Shown here: piece after piece, positions 17,740-25,715 of the stretch | Layout: each line of letters begins with the position of its first letter | Position numbering within the stretch: the first letter of the stretch is position 1 | Assembly (NCBI RefSeq): GCF_900182655.1 | Contig: NZ_FXTC01000013.1 | Location: 1-64,000, forward strand | Length of the DNA: 64,000 nucleotides | Direction: 5' to 3' | Source of the DNA: Chryseobacterium rhizoplanae | GTDB taxonomy: Bacteria; Bacteroidota; Bacteroidia; Flavobacteriales; Weeksellaceae | Position numbers and translations under genes: made by a program | The notes under the pieces: generated by a model | Database searches by the model: none | Told to the model about the DNA's origin: nothing | What the model saw: the letters and a program-made list of their open reading frames with translations, nothing else

Positions 17740-19089
17740 ATGGCAAAACTGAAAACAGCATATTTCTGTCAAAACTGCGGAACACAATATCCTCAATGGC
17801 TCGGGCAATGTAAAAACTGTGGAGAATGGAACACTCTGGTAGAAGAAGTGGTTGAAAAACCCTCTCATAAAACTCCCCCTTTCTCAAAAACCAAACAACA
17901 TGTGATCAATATTGTTGAAGTGGTAACGAGTGAAGAGCCGAGAATAAAAACTCCTTCTGATGAATTGAACCGTGTTTTAGGTGGCGGAATTGTTTTAGGC
18001 TCCGTTACTTTGATTGGTGGTGAACCTGGAATCGGGAAGTCTACGCTTCTGCTTCAGCTTGCTTTGAAAATGAAGAAAAAAATCTTCTATGTTTCGGGGG
18101 AAGAAAGTGCTTCTCAGATCAAAATGAGAGCAGACAGGCTTACAGAAATTCAGAATCCAAACTGCTTCCTTTTTACTGAAACGTCATTGGAAAAAATCCT
18201 TCACGAGGCCAAAAAACTGGAACCGGATTTCATGATCATTGACTCTATTCAGACGCTACAATCTCAGCTGATAGAAAGTTCCCCGGGAACCGTTTCCCAA
18301 ATCCGGGAATGCTCCAATGAGATCATCAAATATGCCAAAGAAAACAATACTCCGGTGTTTCTTGTAGGACACATTACCAAAGACGGACAAATTGCAGGAC
18401 CAAAAGTACTGGAACATATGGTGGATGTGGTTCTGAATTTTGACGGAGACAGAAATCACCTTTTCAGGTTGCTGAGAGCGAATAAGAACCGTTTTGGATC
18501 TACTTCCGAGATTGGGATCTATGAAATGGTTTCTCAGGGATTAAAAGAAATTAAAAACCCTTCTGAAATTCTGATCACCAAGAAATTTGAGGAACTGTCC
18601 GGAAACTCCGTTGCGGTAACTCTGGAAGGAAACCGACCTATGCTTCTGGAGATTCAGGCATTGGTAAGTACTGCTGTGTATGGTACTCCTCAAAGAAGCT
18701 CTACCGGTTTTGATTCCAAAAGGCTGAATATGCTTTTGGCTGTACTGGAAAAAAGAGCTGGTTTTCAATTAGGGGCAAAAGACGTTTTCCTGAATATTAC
18801 CGGAGGAATAAAAACAGATGACCCGGCACTGGATCTGGCCGTGGTAGCTTCTGTTCTTTCATCCAATGAGGATATTGCCATCTCAGAACATTACTGCTTT
18901 GCCGGAGAAATTGGATTAAGCGGTGAAATACGTCCTGTAGCACAGGTGGAACAAAGAATTACTGAAGCTGAAAAGCTGGGTTATGAAAAAATATTTGTTT
19001 CCAATCTTAATAAAATTCCGAAAAGAAAATTTGGGATAAAGATCGAGGAAGTGAGTAAGATTGAGGATTTCCATGAGAGACTTTTCTAA
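17740..19089 (+). CDS. radA: DNA repair protein RadA
   Basis: RadA is a RecA-like ATPase that drives branch migration during recombinational repair. The 449-residue protein has the N-terminal C4 zinc finger (CQNCGTQYPQWLGQCKNCGEW, Cys10-Cys30 region), a Walker A motif GGEPGIGKST near residue 90, the RadA-specific KNRFG motif and a C-terminal Lon-protease-like domain (DVFLNITGGIKTDDPALDLAVV). All diagnostic parts are intact. The -7 box sits almost on the start codon. It is monocistronic, and a patch of short word repeats follows it. Confidence 0.96.
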   Translation: MAKLKTAYFCQNCGTQYPQWLGQCKNCGEWNTLVEEVVEKPSHKTPPFSKTKQHVINIVEVVTSEEPRIKTPSDELNRVLGGGIVLGSVTLIGGEPGIGKSTLLLQLALKMKKKIFYVSGEESASQIKMRADRLTEIQNPNCFLFTETSLEKILHEAKKLEPDFMIIDSIQTLQSQLIESSPGTVSQIRECSNEIIKYAKENNTPVFLVGHITKDGQIAGPKVLEHMVDVVLNFDGDRNHLFRLLRANKNRFGSTSEIGIYEMVSQGLKEIKNPSEILITKKFEELSGNSVAVTLEGNRPMLLEIQALVSTAVYGTPQRSSTGFDSKRLNMLLAVLEKRAGFQLGAKDVFLNITGGIKTDDPALDLAVVASVLSSNEDIAISEHYCFAGEIGLSGEIRPVAQVEQRITEAEKLGYEKIFVSNLNKIPKRKFGIKIEEVSKIEDFHERLF

Positions 19090-19197
19090 TGTGAATGATC
19101 AATTTTGCTTCGCAAGTCAATAGTCAATTGGACTTGGATAAAAAATTCACGAGCGAAGCGGATTCACTATTATTCACTATTATCAAACATTCACTTT
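19090..19197. repeat. Intergenic patch of short inverted and direct word repeats
   Basis: GTGAATG near 19091 faces CATTCAC near 19190, and CTTCGC faces GCGAAG in between. TTCACTATTA occurs twice in tandem near 19165-19185, and AGTCAAT also occurs twice. Together they give a loosely palindromic noncoding block between radA and the AcpH-like gene. It resembles a decayed small intergenic repeat element, but I see no terminal repeats with target duplication. Confidence 0.4.
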
Positions 19198-19216
19198 TAA
19201 TTCATACCTTTAAGTT

Positions 19217-19810
19217 ATGAATTATCTGGCTCATTCTTTTCTCTCTTTTACCGACGGGCAGATCGTGGGGCAATTTCTCGAAGATTTCATCCGTAACAGA
19301 GATCGTTTTTCTTTTCCAAAGGATATTCAGGACGGAATTACCCTGCACAGAGCTATTGATACGTATACAGATTCCCATCCTGCTATTCATGAGGCTAAAA
19401 AAATATTTGCTCCTTTGGTAAGACTGTATGCCGGTGCATTTGTGGATGTTTCTATGGATCATTTTGTTGCCAGAGATCTTTCCCTACACTCTTTGGCAGA
19501 ATGGAAAGCGCATTCTCTTAAAGTTTACAGCGTTTTGAATGCCCATCAACAATGGCTTCCGGAAAATTTCAAAAAAATGCTGGTCAAGATGGAACAGGAT
19601 GACTGGCTTTATAATTACCGCGAAGACTGGGGAATTAAATTCAGTATTCAGAATGTATTGAATAAAGCAAAATATCTGGATAAGGATATTCCTGTTTTTG
19701 AAGCTTTTTTAAAGAATAAAGATCATCTTCAGCAATGTTATGATGATTTTTTCCCTGATCTTCTTGCCCATGCAAAAGGGATTAGTACGCTGCTTCAGCT
19801 GGAAAATTAA
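19217..19810 (+). CDS. AcpH-like acyl carrier protein phosphodiesterase family protein
   Basis: This 197-residue protein belongs to the AcpH/DUF479 family, whose E. coli member removes 4'-phosphopantetheine from acyl carrier protein; in Bacteroidota the activity is assumed rather than shown. The N-terminus MNYLAHSFLSFTDGQIVGQFLEDFIR and the motif LHRAIDTYTDSHP (about residues 50-62) carry the His and Asp residues expected of this HD-like metalloenzyme group, and YAGAFVDVSMDHFVAR follows. A TACCTTTA box ends 4 bases before the ATG, so the mRNA may be leaderless. The gene converges on the DUF6702 gene with only 5 bases between stop codons. Confidence 0.85.
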   Translation: MNYLAHSFLSFTDGQIVGQFLEDFIRNRDRFSFPKDIQDGITLHRAIDTYTDSHPAIHEAKKIFAPLVRLYAGAFVDVSMDHFVARDLSLHSLAEWKAHSLKVYSVLNAHQQWLPENFKKMLVKMEQDDWLYNYREDWGIKFSIQNVLNKAKYLDKDIPVFEAFLKNKDHLQQCYDDFFPDLLAHAKGISTLLQLEN

Positions 19811-19815
19811 TACGC

Positions 19816-20331
19816 TTAGAACTGTTTATAGAGATAGCGGTTAGGATAAGTAAGTTTTTCACTGCTTCTTTGTCCGTTTACAATGATATGAACGATATTG
19901 ATCTGATCATCGAAAAGGTTGTACAGAAAACTTACGGCAGTTTCCACTTTTTTAGGCGTGGCTACAGGTTCAGACTCGAGAAATATATCTACAGATTCCT
20001 GGTCTTCTTCATATCCGATATAATTTACTTTTAAAAATTTGTTATCAGCTTTTAGCTTGAAATATTCAGAACAGTATTTTTGCAGAGCATCATTCAATTT
20101 TGCTTTATATTTTTCATCATTAAAATGAAAAGCTCCTCCATATTTTTTTCCCAGACCATTTTCCATATCATCAAGGAAGAATCGCCCGGTCACTTCAAAC
20201 GTTCTGGATTTTGAATTATAATTAATTTCTACAGAACCTACATGGTAAGGATGAAAAGCTTCATCGCTCACAAAACTCTGAAATACTATAGTTACGAATA
20301 AAAAAAATCCCAAAAAAAGCTTACCCGACAT
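19816..20331 (-). CDS. DUF6702-like exported protein
   Basis: This is a small exported protein of unknown function. I start it at the ATG at 20331 (171 residues, MSGKLFLGFFLFVTIVFQSFVSD) because a perfect minus-strand TATATTTG box at 20349-20356 would lie inside the longer frame, and because this start yields a clean signal peptide. The mature part begins AFHPYHVGSVEINYN and contains ...TFEVTGRFFLDDME, the pattern of the DUF6702 family found in Bacteroidota, often near M1 metallopeptidases and HupE-like proteins, as here. No catalytic motif is visible. Confidence 0.75.
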   Translation of the reverse strand: MSGKLFLGFFLFVTIVFQSFVSDEAFHPYHVGSVEINYNSKSRTFEVTGRFFLDDMENGLGKKYGGAFHFNDEKYKAKLNDALQKYCSEYFKLKADNKFLKVNYIGYEEDQESVDIFLESEPVATPKKVETAVSFLYNLFDDQINIVHIIVNGQRSSEKLTYPNRYLYKQF

Positions 20332-20348
20332 GAATTCTATTTTTACAG

Positions 20349-20356
20349 CAAATATA
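20349..20356 (-). promoter_or_regulatory. -7 box that fixes the DUF6702 gene start
   Basis: The minus strand reads TATATTTG, 17 bases upstream of the ATG at 20331. Confidence 0.6.
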
Positions 20357-20483
20357 AAAAAAGCAGCAGTTATAAAAACTCCTTCCAATTATAATTGATT
20401 CAGGAAAAGTTGATGTAAAAATTCCATATGATTAGCTCCCATCAATGAAATGTTTATTTTTGCAATAAATATTTTTAACCAAA

Positions 20484-21062
20484 ATGCAGGATTTTCTTTT
20501 TTACTTAAACCTCGGATGGGAACATATTATTTCTTTGGATGCTTTAGATCATCAGTTGTTTGTTCTGGCGTTGATTGCTGTTTATTCTTACAGCGACTGG
20601 AAAAAAATTCTGATTCTTGTTACTGCATTTACCATCGGGCATTCCATTACATTAGCTTTAAGTATTCTGGATGTCTTCAGAGTTCCGTCTGACTGGGTTG
20701 AGTTTTTAATTCCCTTGACGATTGTCCTGACATCACTGGATAATATCATCATGAAAAATCAAAAACAGACCCTGATGCGGGCCAATTATTATCTTGCTCT
20801 GATCTTTGGTCTGGTACATGGGATGGGATTCGCCAATACCGCAAGAGTCATGATTGCGAAAAGTCAAAGTATTGCTTTACCTCTGCTGGGATTCAATATT
20901 GGTCTGGAACTGGGACAGATTGTAATTGTTGCTGCAATCTTAATCATCCTGTTTATTGCACTCAATCTTTTCAAAGTGAATAAAAAAGACTGGATCCTCT
21001 TTGTTTCTTCCGGGGTATTTGCTTTATCCTTAAAAATGACTTTGGAAAGAATTCCTTTTTAA
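20484..21062 (+). CDS. HupE/UreJ-family membrane protein
   Basis: This is a polytopic inner-membrane protein of 192 residues. HupE/UreJ-family proteins are linked to nickel or cobalt uptake or remain uncharacterised. The motif TAFTIGHSITLALSILDVFRVPSDWVEFLIPLTI and the later LVHGMGFANTA carry the family's conserved membrane histidines. Six or so hydrophobic segments are apparent. A perfect TATTTTTG box at 20455-20462 precedes it. It lies in the conserved-looking group DUF6702 / HupE / M1 peptidase, which suggests a shared but undefined envelope role; no nickel enzyme is nearby. Confidence 0.82.
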   Translation: MQDFLFYLNLGWEHIISLDALDHQLFVLALIAVYSYSDWKKILILVTAFTIGHSITLALSILDVFRVPSDWVEFLIPLTIVLTSLDNIIMKNQKQTLMRANYYLALIFGLVHGMGFANTARVMIAKSQSIALPLLGFNIGLELGQIVIVAAILIILFIALNLFKVNKKDWILFVSSGVFALSLKMTLERIPF

Positions 21063-21129
21063 AAGCTAAATATTTTCATTATTTCAAGAGCTTATTACTA
21101 TCTTTGATCATTAATAAATCATTTCGGTT

Positions 21130-23517
21130 ATGAAACTAAAAGTTGTTATACTTTCACTTTCTGTATTTGCATATACAGGTTTCACCGCACAAAATATTCA
21201 GAATAACCCGGGCAGCAACCATGGCAACAAGTTTGAACAGCTGGGAACTATTCTACCAACACCCAACATTTACAGAACAGCTTCAGGAGCTCCGGGACAC
21301 GGATACTGGCAAAACAGAGCCGACTATAACATTTCCGCTTATCTGGATGAGGATAAAAGAAATCTGAAAGGTTCAGAAACGGTAACTTACTACAACAATT
21401 CTCCGGATGATCTGGATTATATCTGGCTGCAGCTTGATGAAAACGAACACTCAAACATCAGGAATGCCGGGTATGATACTTCATCTGTTCTTCGTCCTTC
21501 AACGACTGATCAGCAGCTTAAAGTAACTGACCTTCCCGTTAAAGATAATGGTTATGGAGTAAGTCTTGAAAAAGTAACAGATGCTTCAGGGAATGCTTTG
21601 AAGTACACGGTTAACAAAACCATGATGCGTATTGATCTTCCTAAGGTTTTGAAAAAGGGTGAAAAATTCGTTTTCAAAGTAGACTGGAACTACAATATCT
21701 CTAACAGAATGAAAATGGGAGGCCGCGGAGGTTATGAAAACTTCCCTGAAGATGGTAATGATCTGTATACGATAACCCAATGGTATCCAAGAATGTGTGT
21801 ATACAGTGACTTCCAGGGCTGGCAGAACCACCAATTTACCGGAAGAGGTGAATTTGCATTGGTTTTTGGAGACTTTAAAGTTTCAGTGAATGTTCCTTCC
21901 GATCATATTGTAGGCGGAACAGGAGAATGTAAAAATTATGATCAGGTATTAACGTCTGATCAGCTATCAAGATACAGAAAAGCTGAAAATGCCTCTGAAC
22001 CTATTGAAATTGTAACGTTGGATGAAGCTAAAAAAGCAGAGAAAAATCATTCAAAACAAAGAAAAACATGGGTTTTTGAAGCAAAAGATGTTCGTGATTT
22101 TGCCTGGACTTCTTCGAGAAAGTTTGTATGGGACGGAATGCGTGTAACGATTCCTGAAAACAATAATAAAGTAATGGCAATGAGTTTCTATCCAAAAGAA
22201 TCCTATGGTCTTTACAGAAAGTTTTCTACAAAAGCTGTTGCTCATACCATTAAAACCTATTCAGAATTTACCATTCCTTATCCATATCCTGTAGCACAAT
22301 CTGTAGAAGCAGCCAACGGAATGGAATACCCGATGATCTGTTTCAATTTCGGAAGAACTGAAAAAGACGGAACCTATTCCGAAGGAACCAAAAACGGAAT
22401 GCTTGGAGTAATTATTCATGAAGTGGGACACAACTTCTTCCCAATGATCATCAATTCTGATGAAAGACAATGGGCATGGATGGATGAAGGTCTGAATACA
22501 TTTACAGAATATCTTACAGAAGAAAAATGGGATAATAAATTCCCTTCCAAAAGAGGACCGGCATGGACGATCGTAGATTATATGAAGCTTCCGAAAGATC
22601 AGCTGGAGCCTATCATGAGCAACTCTGAAAATATTGTTCAGTATGGTCCGAACGCGTATTCAAAACCTGCAACAGGATTGAATATTCTTCGTGAAACGAT
22701 CATGGGAAGAGAGCTTTTCGACAAAGCTTTTAAAACCTATGCTAAAAGATGGGCATTCAAACATCCTGAACCTGCAGATTTATTCCGTACCATGGAAGAT
22801 GCCAGTGGTGAGGATCTTGACTGGTTCTGGAGAGGCTGGTTCTACGGTACGGATCCTGTAGATATTGCGATTGATAAAGTAACGGTAGCCGTTCCCAACC
22901 TGGATACAGACCCGAAAGCAGCTGCTGAAGTGAAATATCAGGTTGAAAAACCTTTGGTAAACAGTTTTGAAGATCTTTCAAAAATCAGAAACAGAGAAGA
23001 TAAGAATATTAAATTCTATGTAGATACTGATAAAGCTGCTCAGGATTTCTATTATAAATATGACAGGGGCCAGGAAAAGGTTGATAATAATAAGGAATAC
23101 ACGATCAAAACAGAAGCTAGTCTTCCTTTAGATGCTAAGGATAAAGAGAAATTCAAAAATATTACAGGATATCAGATCGATTTTGTAAACAAAGGCGGAC
23201 TGGTAATGCCGATCATTCTTGAGTTTACATTTGAAGATGGTTCAAAATTGTACGATAAATCTGCGGCACAGATCTGGAGGCTGAATGAGCAAAAGGTTTC
23301 CAAGACGTATTATTTTGATAAGAAAGTAAAATCTATCCAACTTGATCCAATGAGAGAAACTGCTGATATTGATACAAACAATAATTTCTGGAGCAGCACC
23401 GGATCAGCGACTGAAAATTCAAAATTCCAGCTCTTTAAACAAAAACAGGAAGGCGGAACTGTAAGAGGAGGCTCAACCGGAAAGGTAAATCCAATGCAGG
23501 CCGCAGGAAAAAGTTAA
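21130..23517 (+). CDS. M1-family zinc metallopeptidase
   Basis: This is a predicted exported aminopeptidase-type M1 enzyme of 795 residues. A signal peptide (about residues 1-20) is followed by an N-terminal beta domain, then the zinc site HEVGH (His430, Glu431, His434) with the downstream Glu453 in WMDEGLNTF that completes the metal ligands. The GxMEN exopeptidase motif appears as NGMEYP, which suggests altered substrate recognition compared with classic aminopeptidase N. A perfect TATCTTTG box lies at 21099-21106. A short C-terminal glycine/serine-rich tail ends the protein; no clear type IX sorting domain is seen. It probably acts in the periplasm or at the outer membrane. Confidence 0.92.
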   Translation: MKLKVVILSLSVFAYTGFTAQNIQNNPGSNHGNKFEQLGTILPTPNIYRTASGAPGHGYWQNRADYNISAYLDEDKRNLKGSETVTYYNNSPDDLDYIWLQLDENEHSNIRNAGYDTSSVLRPSTTDQQLKVTDLPVKDNGYGVSLEKVTDASGNALKYTVNKTMMRIDLPKVLKKGEKFVFKVDWNYNISNRMKMGGRGGYENFPEDGNDLYTITQWYPRMCVYSDFQGWQNHQFTGRGEFALVFGDFKVSVNVPSDHIVGGTGECKNYDQVLTSDQLSRYRKAENASEPIEIVTLDEAKKAEKNHSKQRKTWVFEAKDVRDFAWTSSRKFVWDGMRVTIPENNNKVMAMSFYPKESYGLYRKFSTKAVAHTIKTYSEFTIPYPYPVAQSVEAANGMEYPMICFNFGRTEKDGTYSEGTKNGMLGVIIHEVGHNFFPMIINSDERQWAWMDEGLNTFTEYLTEEKWDNKFPSKRGPAWTIVDYMKLPKDQLEPIMSNSENIVQYGPNAYSKPATGLNILRETIMGRELFDKAFKTYAKRWAFKHPEPADLFRTMEDASGEDLDWFWRGWFYGTDPVDIAIDKVTVAVPNLDTDPKAAAEVKYQVEKPLVNSFEDLSKIRNREDKNIKFYVDTDKAAQDFYYKYDRGQEKVDNNKEYTIKTEASLPLDAKDKEKFKNITGYQIDFVNKGGLVMPIILEFTFEDGSKLYDKSAAQIWRLNEQKVSKTYYFDKKVKSIQLDPMRETADIDTNNNFWSSTGSATENSKFQLFKQKQEGGTVRGGSTGKVNPMQAAGKS

Positions 23518-23573
23518 AAACAAAAAAGTTGTAACTTTTAACAAATACAGCACTACTTATTAGTAAAAAGATC

Positions 23574-24296
23574 ATGAGAACTATTCTTTTCCTTTTACTA
23601 CTAAGTAGTGCTAATTTTTTTGCCCAAAATCTTCTTAGTCCGGAAAACTCCGGGATCAATTCAAAACTAATAAAGGATGAAACTACTGAAGCGGTATGGT
23701 ATGCTGAAAAAGCAGATACAAAAATAGAAATAGGAACCATCATTACAGAGATCAAAAGATTGAACAAAACCGACCTCCTCATCAAAACAATGGTAAAACT
23801 GAAACAGGCTCCTGATGCAAAATGGACCGATTCTACCCTTGTGAAAATATCGGACTTCGCACCCATTTACCATTCCTCTTACAACTTGAACAGAGACATG
23901 GTTATCAAGTCCGGAAAAGATAAAGCCACCGGATATTATCTTGATAAAAAAATGCAGAAAAAAGATGTTATTGATATCTCTGCAGCTCATTATTTTGACA
24001 GCAGCAGCTATGCAATGCTCATAAGATATCTTCCTTTAAAAGAAAATTACACCGCTGAAATTTCAATTTTTGACTACAATCCTAAATCTGAAAAAAAAGG
24101 GATGATGAAAGCTTATATTCTAGATACCCAAAAAACAGAGTATAAAGGAAAACCGGTTTGGGTAGTTAAAACAAATGATGATATCAGCGGCAAAACCTCT
24201 ACAACTACCTACTATATTGATCCAGTAACAAGAAAGATCTTGAAACAAGACATGGATATGGCAGGAAGAAAAATGTCTTTGGAAACAACTCAGTAA
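23574..24296 (+). CDS. Exported protein of unknown function (DUF3108-like pattern)
   Basis: This 240-residue protein has a signal peptide (MRTILFLLLLSSANFFAQ) and a beta-rich mature part. The alternating strands and the end ...TYYIDPVTRKILKQDMDMAGRKMSLE resemble DUF3108/outer-membrane-associated lipoprotein-handling proteins, in which a molecule is measured against a 'conversion' strand, but the similarity is weak. It lies 56 bases after the M1 peptidase on the same strand and could be cotranscribed. No catalytic residues are evident. Confidence 0.6.
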   Translation: MRTILFLLLLSSANFFAQNLLSPENSGINSKLIKDETTEAVWYAEKADTKIEIGTIITEIKRLNKTDLLIKTMVKLKQAPDAKWTDSTLVKISDFAPIYHSSYNLNRDMVIKSGKDKATGYYLDKKMQKKDVIDISAAHYFDSSSYAMLIRYLPLKENYTAEISIFDYNPKSEKKGMMKAYILDTQKTEYKGKPVWVVKTNDDISGKTSTTTYYIDPVTRKILKQDMDMAGRKMSLETTQ

Positions 24297-24367
24297 ATTA
24301 CTGAAGATCAAACACGAACACCTTATTCCCGTCTACAAAAAATATAACAACCTGACTTAAAAAGTTT

Positions 24368-24375
24368 TATATTTG
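24368..24375 (+). promoter_or_regulatory. -7 box of double-glycine peptide gene 1
   Basis: TATATTTG is a perfect TAnnTTTG match. The ATG lies about 78 bases downstream, which gives a leader of roughly 70 bases containing the inverted repeat at 24403-24428. Confidence 0.65.
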
Positions 24376-24402
24376 AATCACCATAAACACCAAATGTCAA
24401 AA

Positions 24403-24428
24403 ACCTGATTGACAATAAATGTTCAGGA
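24403..24428 (+). promoter_or_regulatory. Leader inverted repeat of peptide gene 1
   Basis: ACCTGA at 24403-24408 and TCAGGA at 24423-24428 form an inverted repeat (5 bp here) with a 14-base spacer containing TTGAC and AAATG. The same structure, with perfect 6-bp arms, occurs in gene 2 at 24777-24802. It lies inside the predicted transcript, so it could act as an operator or as an RNA stem-loop. Confidence 0.55.
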
Positions 24429-24453
24429 TTTTAAAAAAAACAAAATATTACTT

Positions 24454-24591
24454 ATGAAAAATGCCAAATTACTAAGCAGAGATGCTCAGAAAACCATCAA
24501 CGGCGGAATTGCTGCCAGAATTGTATGCTGTGAACGCGACGATAACGGAAAATGTACTTTATGGATCGGTCCGGGACAAAACTGTCCTTAG
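24454..24591 (+). CDS. Double-glycine leader peptide (bacteriocin-like), copy 1
   Basis: This 45-residue peptide starts at the ATG at 24454; a longer in-frame reading upstream would run through the regulatory leader. The leader MKNAKLLSRDAQKTINGG ends in a double glycine (residues 17-18), the processing signal of peptides cleaved and exported by C39-peptidase ABC transporters, and the sequence matches the 'bacteriocin-like' leader common in Chryseobacterium. The predicted mature peptide has four cysteines in the pattern CC-x7-C-x9-CP with a shared LWIGPGQ block, so two disulfides are plausible. No C39 transporter, immunity gene or modification enzyme is visible nearby. Toxin, signal and other roles are all open. 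Confidence 0.8.
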   Translation: MKNAKLLSRDAQKTINGGIAARIVCCERDDNGKCTLWIGPGQNCP

Positions 24592-24618
24592 TCCTATAAT
24601 CTGATAACAATTTTGAAT

Positions 24619-24650
24619 AAAGCCGGATAGTTCCGGCTTTCTCTTTTTAT
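24619..24650 (+). terminator. Terminator of peptide gene 1
   Basis: The stem AAAGCCGGA/TCCGGCTTT (24619-24627 and 24632-24640) has a 4-base loop followed by CTCTTTTT. The corresponding hairpin after gene 2 has the same arms. Confidence 0.85.
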
Positions 24651-24739
24651 CCTCAATATTAAAATCCATTAATAATTGATAATCAAAATTTTATTAAAGA
24701 AAAATAGAATAAAATATTTCACATAATATAGAAAAATAG

Positions 24740-24747
24740 TATCTTTG
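24740..24747 (+). promoter_or_regulatory. -7 box of double-glycine peptide gene 2
   Basis: TATCTTTG is a perfect TAnnTTTG match, 30 bases from the start of the leader inverted repeat (28 in copy 1). Confidence 0.65.
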
Positions 24748-24776
24748 ATCCACTTCTTTTACACCAAATGTCAAAA

Positions 24777-24802
24777 TCCTGATTGACTTTAAATGCTCAG
24801 GA
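24777..24802 (+). promoter_or_regulatory. Leader inverted repeat of peptide gene 2
   Basis: TCCTGA (24777-24782) and TCAGGA (24797-24802) form a perfect 6-bp inverted repeat with a 14-base spacer. Spacer length, position and surrounding CACCAAATGTCAAAA match copy 1, while the flanking DNA differs more. Confidence 0.6.
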
Positions 24803-24827
24803 TGTACAAATCAAAATATTACTAACT

Positions 24828-24962
24828 ATGAAAAACGCTAAATTATTAAGCAGAGATGCTCAGAAAACCATCAATGGCGGAGCAGCAGGACGCTTTTGCT
24901 GTGAGTACAATTACAAGGGACAATGTATCCTTTGGATCGGACCCGGACAATATTGTCCATAG
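24828..24962 (+). CDS. Double-glycine leader peptide (bacteriocin-like), copy 2
   Basis: This 44-residue paralogue of the peptide at 24454-24591 is easily missed because of its length. The leader MKNAKLLSRDAQKTINGG is identical in all 18 residues, whereas the start of the mature part differs (AAGRFCCEYNYKGQ), so leader and C-terminal LWIGPGQxCP are conserved while the first loop varies. Cysteine spacing CC-x7-C-x9-CP is the same. The leader region, inverted repeat and terminator are also duplicated. It ends 54 bases from the stop codon of the convergent LytTR regulator gene. Confidence 0.8.
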   Translation: MKNAKLLSRDAQKTINGGAAGRFCCEYNYKGQCILWIGPGQYCP

Positions 24963-24988
24963 TTCTGTCATCAGATACAATTTTGAGT

Positions 24989-25015
24989 AAAGCCGGAAAT
25001 TTCCGGCTTTAATTT
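24989..25015. terminator. Terminator of peptide gene 2, shared with the convergent regulator gene
   Basis: AAAGCCGGAAA pairs with TTTCCGGCTTT (24989-24999 with 25000-25010), and AATTTTTT follows. It lies between the peptide gene and the end of the leftward LytTR gene. Confidence 0.85.
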
Positions 25016-25016
25016 T

Positions 25017-25715
25017 TTAGCTTAAATGTGCTTTTAAATTCTTTTTATAGGTTCTTCCCAATGGAAGTTCCTCCCCATTTTTCAGGAAAACATGCCCGGA
25101 ATTATAAGAATTGATATGATCCGATAATACAATATAAGATTTATGGATTCTGATAAATCCAAGGTGCTGAAATTTCTCTTCAAAATTTGACATCCTTTCC
25201 AGAATCATATACTTTTTCAATGGTGTCATCAATACGATATATTCCCCAAACCCCTGTATCCAGAGAACATCTTTCAGGAAAACCTTGTTCATCACATAAT
25301 TGGATTTGAACATAATAAAGTCTTCCTGCTGTTTACTGCCGGCTGAACTTTTAAACTGAACAAAATCCCTCGCTTTATTGACTGCTTTTTTAAAGGTATC
25401 AAAATCCACAGGCTTGATAAGATAATGAACTACATCCAGTTCAAATGCTTTCACCGCATATTTTGTCTCAAGGGTAAGGAAAATACACAAAGGCGGATCA
25501 GGAAGCTGCTGCAGAAGTTCTACACCATTCATACCAGGCATATTGATATCGAAAACAACCAGATCTACTTTATTGGTTTTCAGAAACGCCAGTGCCTCTT
25601 CCGGTTTCTGAAATGAAGCCAGCAGCTCAACATCTTCAAGCTGATCGCAATATTGTTTTACAAGCTGTAATGCAGGATACTCATCATCTACATTAACGAT
25701 AGTCAGATTAGCCAT
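25017..25715 (-). CDS. LytTR-family response regulator
   Basis: This cytoplasmic transcription factor of 232 residues pairs a receiver domain (acidic residues at 10-12, phosphoacceptor Asp56 in VFDINMPGMNG, Lys in LIKPVD near 109) with a C-terminal LytTR DNA-binding domain (IRIHKSYIVLSDHINSY, ELPLGRTYKKNL). AgrA/ComE-type LytTR regulators often control secreted peptide genes. The gene overlaps the kinase gene by 8 bases and is cotranscribed with it. Candidate targets are the two double-glycine peptide genes beside it and the divergent transporter operon; the sequence does not decide between them. Confidence 0.93.
   Translation of the reverse strand: MANLTIVNVDDEYPALQLVKQYCDQLEDVELLASFQKPEEALAFLKTNKVDLVVFDINMPGMNGVELLQQLPDPPLCIFLTLETKYAVKAFELDVVHYLIKPVDFDTFKKAVNKARDFVQFKSSAGSKQQEDFIMFKSNYVMNKVFLKDVLWIQGFGEYIVLMTPLKKYMILERMSNFEEKFQHLGFIRIHKSYIVLSDHINSYNSGHVFLKNGEELPLGRTYKKNLKAHLS

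Noticed and set aside
20332..20388. N-terminal extension of the DUF6702 gene
   Set aside because: It contains the -7 promoter box at 20349-20356, so it should not be translated.
24409..24453. Longer version of peptide 1 starting upstream of 24454
   Set aside because: The extension runs through the leader inverted repeat, does not start with ATG, and has no counterpart in peptide 2.
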